In this document: positions 13,612-17,064 of the stretch, piece by piece
Numbering within the stretch: position 1 is the first letter of the stretch
Layout of the letters: every line of letters begins with the position of its first letter
Origin: Alistipes sp.
GTDB lineage: Bacteria > Bacteroidota > Bacteroidia > Bacteroidales > Rikenellaceae
Assembly (NCBI GenBank): GCA_017646785.1
Contig: JAGCLX010000132.1
Coordinates: forward strand, 1-17,064
Length of the DNA stretch: 17,064 nucleotides
Reading direction: 5' to 3'
Made by a program: the position numbers and the translations under genes
Notes under the pieces: generated by a model
What the model was told of the DNA's origin: nothing
The model's input: only the letters and a program-made list of their open reading frames with translations
Database searches by the model: none

Positions 13612-14550
13612 CTACTTGAATAGTGCGTATAGCTTTGTTATGAGCTGTGTGGTGTACAAGAGGTTCGAGCCCCTGCATATCTTCGCGCGACGTATGTGCT
13701 GTGCCAACCATGGGTAGCTGCTGAAGAGCTTGAGGTTGTAGACCATAGAGTACCAGCCCGCCTGTATTACTATCTGGTTGAGTATTGGGACAATGGGGTT
13801 CTTCTCCACCGCCACGTCGTGATACTTGTGGTATAGGTCGATGAGGTTGAGCGCATACTCACGCTTACGCTTACGACGCTGCTGTGATGTTATAGCTGTA
13901 GGGTTGCTCTTGCGGTAGTGGTAGATATACTCGTCCAAGAAGCTGATGCTCGATGCGTAGCCTACAAGCTGCGTTGAGAGGTAGCAATCTTCGGCGTAGC
14001 CATACTGAGGGGTGTATATCACATTGTCGGTGTATAGTGTGCGGCGTATGCACTTGTTGCAGAGCGACGAGAATGAGCTGTGGTTGTACATGTTGAGTAT
14101 GTACTTATGTTTTGTCGAAGCGTCGTATACTCTTTCGCGCTTAGGCTTGGACCTTTCGGCATACTCCTTTACAAGATTGAAGTAGACGACATCTGCATCT
14201 GTAGCCTCGATCTTTGCGACGATTTTCGAGATAGAGTCGGGTGACAACCAGTCGTCGGAGTCTACATGGTAGATGTAGTCGCCCGTGGCGATGTCAAGAC
14301 CCGTTTTGCGTGCTGCAGGTAGGCCTCCATTTGGCTTGTTGATTATGGTGATGCTGTCGCGACGGTGGCTATACTTATCGTTGATAAGTTTTTCGAGTAT
14401 CTCAATAGATCTGTCCTTGGTGCCATCGTTGACGAAGATGAACTCGATGTTAGGGTACGACTGAGAGAGTACCGAGTCAGCGAACTCGGCAACATATCGT
14501 TCTACGCCATAGATGGGGGCTATAATTGATATGGTAATCTCACTCTTCAT
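13612..14550 (-). CDS. family 2 glycosyltransferase
   Basis: The 312-residue inverting GT-A glycosyltransferase transfers a sugar from a nucleotide donor to a growing glycan. The N-terminal Rossmann-like half shows ISIIAPIYGVERYVAEFADS at 9-28, FVNDGTKDRS at 40-49, NKPNGGLPAARKTGLD at 72-87 and the metal-binding DSDD at 98-101. A mid motif YAEDCYL follows. The C-terminal third is basic and lacks clear membrane helices. ATG at 14550 is chosen; a GTG one codon upstream is possible. The gene is transcribed against its neighbours, with its own leader of about 100 nt. Its closeness to the Stealth and TagF-like genes suggests a surface glycan role. The sugar is unknown. Confidence 0.93.
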   Translation of the reverse strand: MKSEITISIIAPIYGVERYVAEFADSVLSQSYPNIEFIFVNDGTKDRSIEILEKLINDKYSHRRDSITIINKPNGGLPAARKTGLDIATGDYIYHVDSDDWLSPDSISKIVAKIEATDADVVYFNLVKEYAERSKPKRERVYDASTKHKYILNMYNHSSFSSLCNKCIRRTLYTDNVIYTPQYGYAEDCYLSTQLVGYASSISFLDEYIYHYRKSNPTAITSQQRRKRKREYALNLIDLYHKYHDVAVEKNPIVPILNQIVIQAGWYSMVYNLKLFSSYPWLAQHIRRAKICRGSNLLYTTQLITKLYALFK

Positions 14551-14660
14551 CACTAAATTCTATTACTATTTTCGTGCCCACAGTGTTTAAATGCGTGAGC
14601 ATCACCCTAATATCATTTGTCGCACTCTTACAAGAGAGGTGTATGTTGCATACTAACGGG

Positions 14661-14668
14661 CAAATTTA
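14661..14668 (-). promoter_or_regulatory. possible -7 box of the glycosyltransferase gene
   Basis: TAAATTTG on the minus strand fits TAnnTTTG. It would give an untranslated leader of about 100 nt, longer than for other genes here. No -33 element is seen. Confidence 0.35.
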
Positions 14669-14700
14669 TAAAAAAAATATGAAATAATAGGATAATTTGC

Positions 14701-14708
14701 TACCTTTG
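14701..14708 (+). promoter_or_regulatory. -7 promoter box of the TagF-like gene
   Basis: TACCTTTG lies 27 nt before the ATG at 14736. A longer frame from a TTG at 14697 would begin upstream of the box and is not used. Confidence 0.7.
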
Positions 14709-14735
14709 TACAACAAAAAATCAAAACTTTTTAGA

Positions 14736-15932
14736 ATGAAGAGATTTGGGCAAGTTGTGGCATGGTGTTTTACTCGCTTTGTCAAGTCATTCGGCAATCT
14801 TCTATCACTGATCATACGACTAATATACCCCGTAAACAAGGGTAGAATAGTCTGCTGGGCATACAACTTCAAGCAGTATGGATGCAACCCGCGCTACCTC
14901 ACAGAGTATATTCTTGAGCACCACCCAGAGTTGGAGGTGTGCTGGGTGTTCCGCCGCGGTGTGGATGTCACACAGGTAGACCCTCGCGTTAGGCTTGTGA
15001 GGTTCAGGTCGTGGGAGTACTTCAAGCTGATGGCTACGGCGGAGTTCTTCGTGACCAATGCCCGCACCGACCCGTACCATATCTACTGGCATAAACGTCC
15101 CGAGCAGAGGTATCTTATGCTGTGGCATGGTGGTGTGGCACTCAAGCAGATAGAGCAGGATGTGGAGTCGAAGCTCGGCTTTAGCTACGTGCGTAAGGCG
15201 AAGGTTGACTCTAAAATATGTGATCTTATGATATCGGGTTGCCGCATGCATACGGAGTTGATACACAATAAGTTCTGGTATGATGGCGAGGTGCTTGAAG
15301 AGGGCTTGCCTCGCAACGACATCTTCTTCAACAAGGAGCGTCACCAGGCCTTTAGAGAGCACGTATGCAAGCTCTACAACATCCCGTTGGAGAGTCGCAT
15401 CGTTTTGTATGCACCCACCTTTAGGCGCAACGAGAGCATAGAGCCCTACCGCATTAACTGGGATAGGGTGCGCCCCGCGCTTATGAAGATGCTGGGCTCG
15501 GAGGATGTGACAGTGATTGTGCGCATGCATCCTAACCTCATCAATAAGGTGGATACCTCGTCGCTCGTGGACTATGAAGGTGTGGTGGATGGCACGCGCT
15601 ACCACGACATGCAGGAGCTGTTGTGTGTTAGCGACCTATTGATTACCGACTACTCGAGCTCGATGTTCGACTTCTCGATGCAGGGCAAGCCATGTATGCT
15701 ATATGCTACCGACGTTGAGGAGTACGACCGAGGCTACTACTTCGATTTCACGCAGTTGCCATACCCATTGGCGCGTAACGAGGAGGAGCTCCTCTCCACA
15801 GCTGAGCATTTCGACATGGCGGCGTATAGGGGGCGACTTGATGAGTTCTTCGCCAAGGAGGTGGGACTCGTGGAGCGTGGCGTGGCGGCGCTGGCGCTGG
15901 CCGAGTGGATTGTAAAGCGCTCGCGAGCGTAG
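14736..15932 (+). CDS. CDP-glycerol glycerophosphotransferase family (TagF/TagB-like)
   Basis: The 398-residue protein belongs to PF04464, which transfers glycerol-phosphate (or ribitol-phosphate) from a CDP-alditol onto a glycan or polymer at the inner face of the membrane. A hydrophobic N-terminal stretch (about 16-31) may bind the membrane. Family motifs are all present: WHGGVALKQIE at 130-140 with the catalytic-region His131, GLPRNDIFF at 190-198, VLYAPTFRR at 223-231, VRMHPN at 262-267 and TDYSSSMFDF at 304-313. The ATG at 14736 is preferred because the upstream TTG start would precede the promoter box. In Gram-negative bacteria such enzymes decorate capsules or O-antigens. It stands alone on its transcript but beside Stealth and GT2 genes. 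Confidence 0.92.
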   Translation: MKRFGQVVAWCFTRFVKSFGNLLSLIIRLIYPVNKGRIVCWAYNFKQYGCNPRYLTEYILEHHPELEVCWVFRRGVDVTQVDPRVRLVRFRSWEYFKLMATAEFFVTNARTDPYHIYWHKRPEQRYLMLWHGGVALKQIEQDVESKLGFSYVRKAKVDSKICDLMISGCRMHTELIHNKFWYDGEVLEEGLPRNDIFFNKERHQAFREHVCKLYNIPLESRIVLYAPTFRRNESIEPYRINWDRVRPALMKMLGSEDVTVIVRMHPNLINKVDTSSLVDYEGVVDGTRYHDMQELLCVSDLLITDYSSSMFDFSMQGKPCMLYATDVEEYDRGYYFDFTQLPYPLARNEEELLSTAEHFDMAAYRGRLDEFFAKEVGLVERGVAALALAEWIVKRSRA

Positions 15933-15997
15933 ACGCTGACATATCCCCGATGCGATATTTATATGGTGCAAGGGTGGCTTAGTCCGAGAATTTTTTA

Positions 15998-16005
15998 TAC
16001 CTTTG
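15998..16005 (+). promoter_or_regulatory. -7 promoter box of the dipeptidyl peptidase gene
   Basis: TACCTTTG matches the consensus, with 41 nt to the ATG at 16047. No obvious -33 element is seen. Confidence 0.65.
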
Positions 16006-16046
16006 TATCTGTTAGGTAAACTGCCGTAAATTAAAACTTTAATAAT

Positions 16047-17064
16047 ATGATTAAGAGACTGACAATGTTATTTGTTGCTGCGGCCGCTATTGCTGTTGCA
16101 ACGCCCGCTGTAGGTTCTACCTCTGAGCCCGTACAGCCCAACTACGAGCTTGCTGAGCGTTTCTCGCCAACCAAGGTTAAGCGCCTCGTGCCACAGACAG
16201 CTGTGCGTCCCAACTGGTTTGAGAACTCTACAAAGTTCTGGTACTCATGGACTAATGTCGATGGAACTACATACTACGTCGTAGACCCCGCATCGGGCAA
16301 GCGCACCGAGCTATGGAACATGGGTGAGTTGGCTGAGAAGGTTACCCTCGCAACAAACTACCCATTTGACTGGCAGCACCTTCCCATTAGCCGTATGGAG
16401 CTTAAGGAGGATAAATATGTTCTTTTTGACATCGCTCCAGGTGATGTCATGGTTGAGAACAACGACTATGCTCCGAAGGATGATGAGGGCAAGAAGCTCG
16501 TCTTCCACTTCAAGTGGGATATCGCAGCAAAGAGCTTGGAGATTATCCAGGAGCGTGATGTTAAGTACCCCGAGTGGGCTAACGTATCGCCTGATGGTCG
16601 CATCGCAGTCTACCAGAAGAACAGCAACCTCTGGTATATGAGCCTCGAGGATGTTGAGAAGTGGGTGCGTGACCCCAAGGACTCGACAATCGTGGAGCAT
16701 CAGATTACCACTGACGCAACAGAGGATACTGCATACCACTGGTTTGAGGACTGCATCGAGCAGGTTAAGCAGGATGAGCGCTACCGTGTATACTTGCAGT
16801 GGTCACCCGACTCTAAGCACTTCGCTACAGTGCGCTGTAACACATCTATGCTTAAGGACTTCTGGGTGATTAACATCCTCAAGGAGCGCCCCGAGTTGTT
16901 CGAGTATAAGTATCAGATGCCTGGTGAGCAGAGCCCCGACTTCTGGTTGGAGTTGTTCGACACCGAGACCATGGAGCGTCGCGAGGTAGACATGGCTAAG
17001 TACAAGGAGCAGATGCTCTTCGTGTGTGGCCGCCCCGCAAAGCATGCTGACCGCTACAAGAAGC
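16047..17064 (+). CDS. dipeptidyl peptidase IV-like S9B peptidase, N-terminal part (runs off the right edge)
   Basis: The frame is open for 339 codons from the ATG at 16047 to the window end. The N-terminus MIKRLTMLFVAAAAIAVATP is a signal peptide with probable cleavage near residue 23, so the enzyme is exported. What remains is the beta-propeller (DPPIV_N) that gates substrates: repeats such as FWYSWTNVDGTTYYVVDP, WANVSPDGRIAVYQKNSNLW and YLQWSPDSKHFATVRCN show the blade pattern W/F-SPDG/S-x3-A/FxR/Y. The catalytic alpha/beta-hydrolase domain with the Ser/Asp/His triad would lie beyond the edge. Family members remove Xaa-Pro or similar dipeptides from peptides. The exact specificity cannot be judged without the catalytic domain. 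Confidence 0.9.
   Translation, partial: MIKRLTMLFVAAAAIAVATPAVGSTSEPVQPNYELAERFSPTKVKRLVPQTAVRPNWFENSTKFWYSWTNVDGTTYYVVDPASGKRTELWNMGELAEKVTLATNYPFDWQHLPISRMELKEDKYVLFDIAPGDVMVENNDYAPKDDEGKKLVFHFKWDIAAKSLEIIQERDVKYPEWANVSPDGRIAVYQKNSNLWYMSLEDVEKWVRDPKDSTIVEHQITTDATEDTAYHWFEDCIEQVKQDERYRVYLQWSPDSKHFATVRCNTSMLKDFWVINILKERPELFEYKYQMPGEQSPDFWLELFDTETMERREVDMAKYKEQMLFVCGRPAKHADRYKK

Noticed and set aside
14820..15605. 261-codon minus-strand open frame opposite the TagF-like gene
   Set aside because: It lies wholly within a gene with full family motifs. Its translation is rich in His and Arg with no recognisable motif, as expected for a shadow frame.
1..17064. CRISPR array, complete insertion sequence or defence operon
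   Set aside because: No regularly spaced repeats, transposase, Cas, restriction or toxin-antitoxin proteins were found. The only mobile-element traces are the two fragments at 1425-1970.

Overview
The window looks like chromosomal DNA of a Bacteroidota bacterium, most likely of the order Bacteroidales. The main evidence is the promoters: many intact genes and both tRNA genes have an upstream match or near match to the Bacteroidota -7 element TAnnTTTG, sometimes with a TTTG-like -33 element 19-21 nt further upstream. Shine-Dalgarno sequences are weak or absent. The gene types also fit: a short CatA-like acetyltransferase, Stealth and TagF-like polymer enzymes, and an S9B dipeptidyl peptidase. 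Genus cannot be read from this stretch.

Layout. Positions 1-621 (minus) hold the 5' two thirds of purC, which runs off the left edge. A secreted lipocalin gene (697-1251) diverges from it. Positions 1252-2053 carry no intact gene. They hold a 9-nt-period repeat, two A/T-tract hairpins in inverted orientation, and two minus-strand fragments that look like remnants of mobile-element genes: a zinc-ribbon N-terminus with a stop at codon 2, and a helix-turn-helix C-terminus. An AT-richer gene for a very acidic protein of unknown function follows (2054-2524), then a large hairpin, then an exported M1 aminopeptidase (2602-5112, minus). Divergent from that is a glycerate kinase (5209-6336). A 250-nt spacer carries hairpins and an imperfect direct repeat of the 3' end of the adjacent tRNA-Pro(GGG) gene.

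Positions 6744-9670 form a compact ABC importer operon of the iron-complex/cobalamin family: lipoprotein binding protein, FecCD permease and ATPase. Its first start codon lies almost on the promoter box, suggesting a leaderless mRNA. tRNA-Glu(TTC), a terminator, a structured leader and rpsT follow. A CatA-like acetyltransferase is then coupled to an msrA gene whose reading frame is broken by a TAG at codon 20.

Positions 11672-15932 look like a cell-surface glycan or lipid cluster: a lipid A-type acyltransferase and a Stealth sugar-phosphate transferase (plus), a GT2 glycosyltransferase (minus), and a TagF/TagB-like glycerophosphotransferase (plus). Together they suggest assembly of a phosphate-containing surface polymer, but the product is inferred. 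The right edge cuts a dipeptidyl peptidase IV-like gene within its beta-propeller.

I found no clear new defence or mobile system. The best leads are the interrupted msrA, the mobile-element graveyard at 1252-2053 with its hairpins and acidic orphan gene, the tRNA-Pro att-like repeat, and the nearly constant distance between promoter box and start codon, which the ABC operon breaks sharply.
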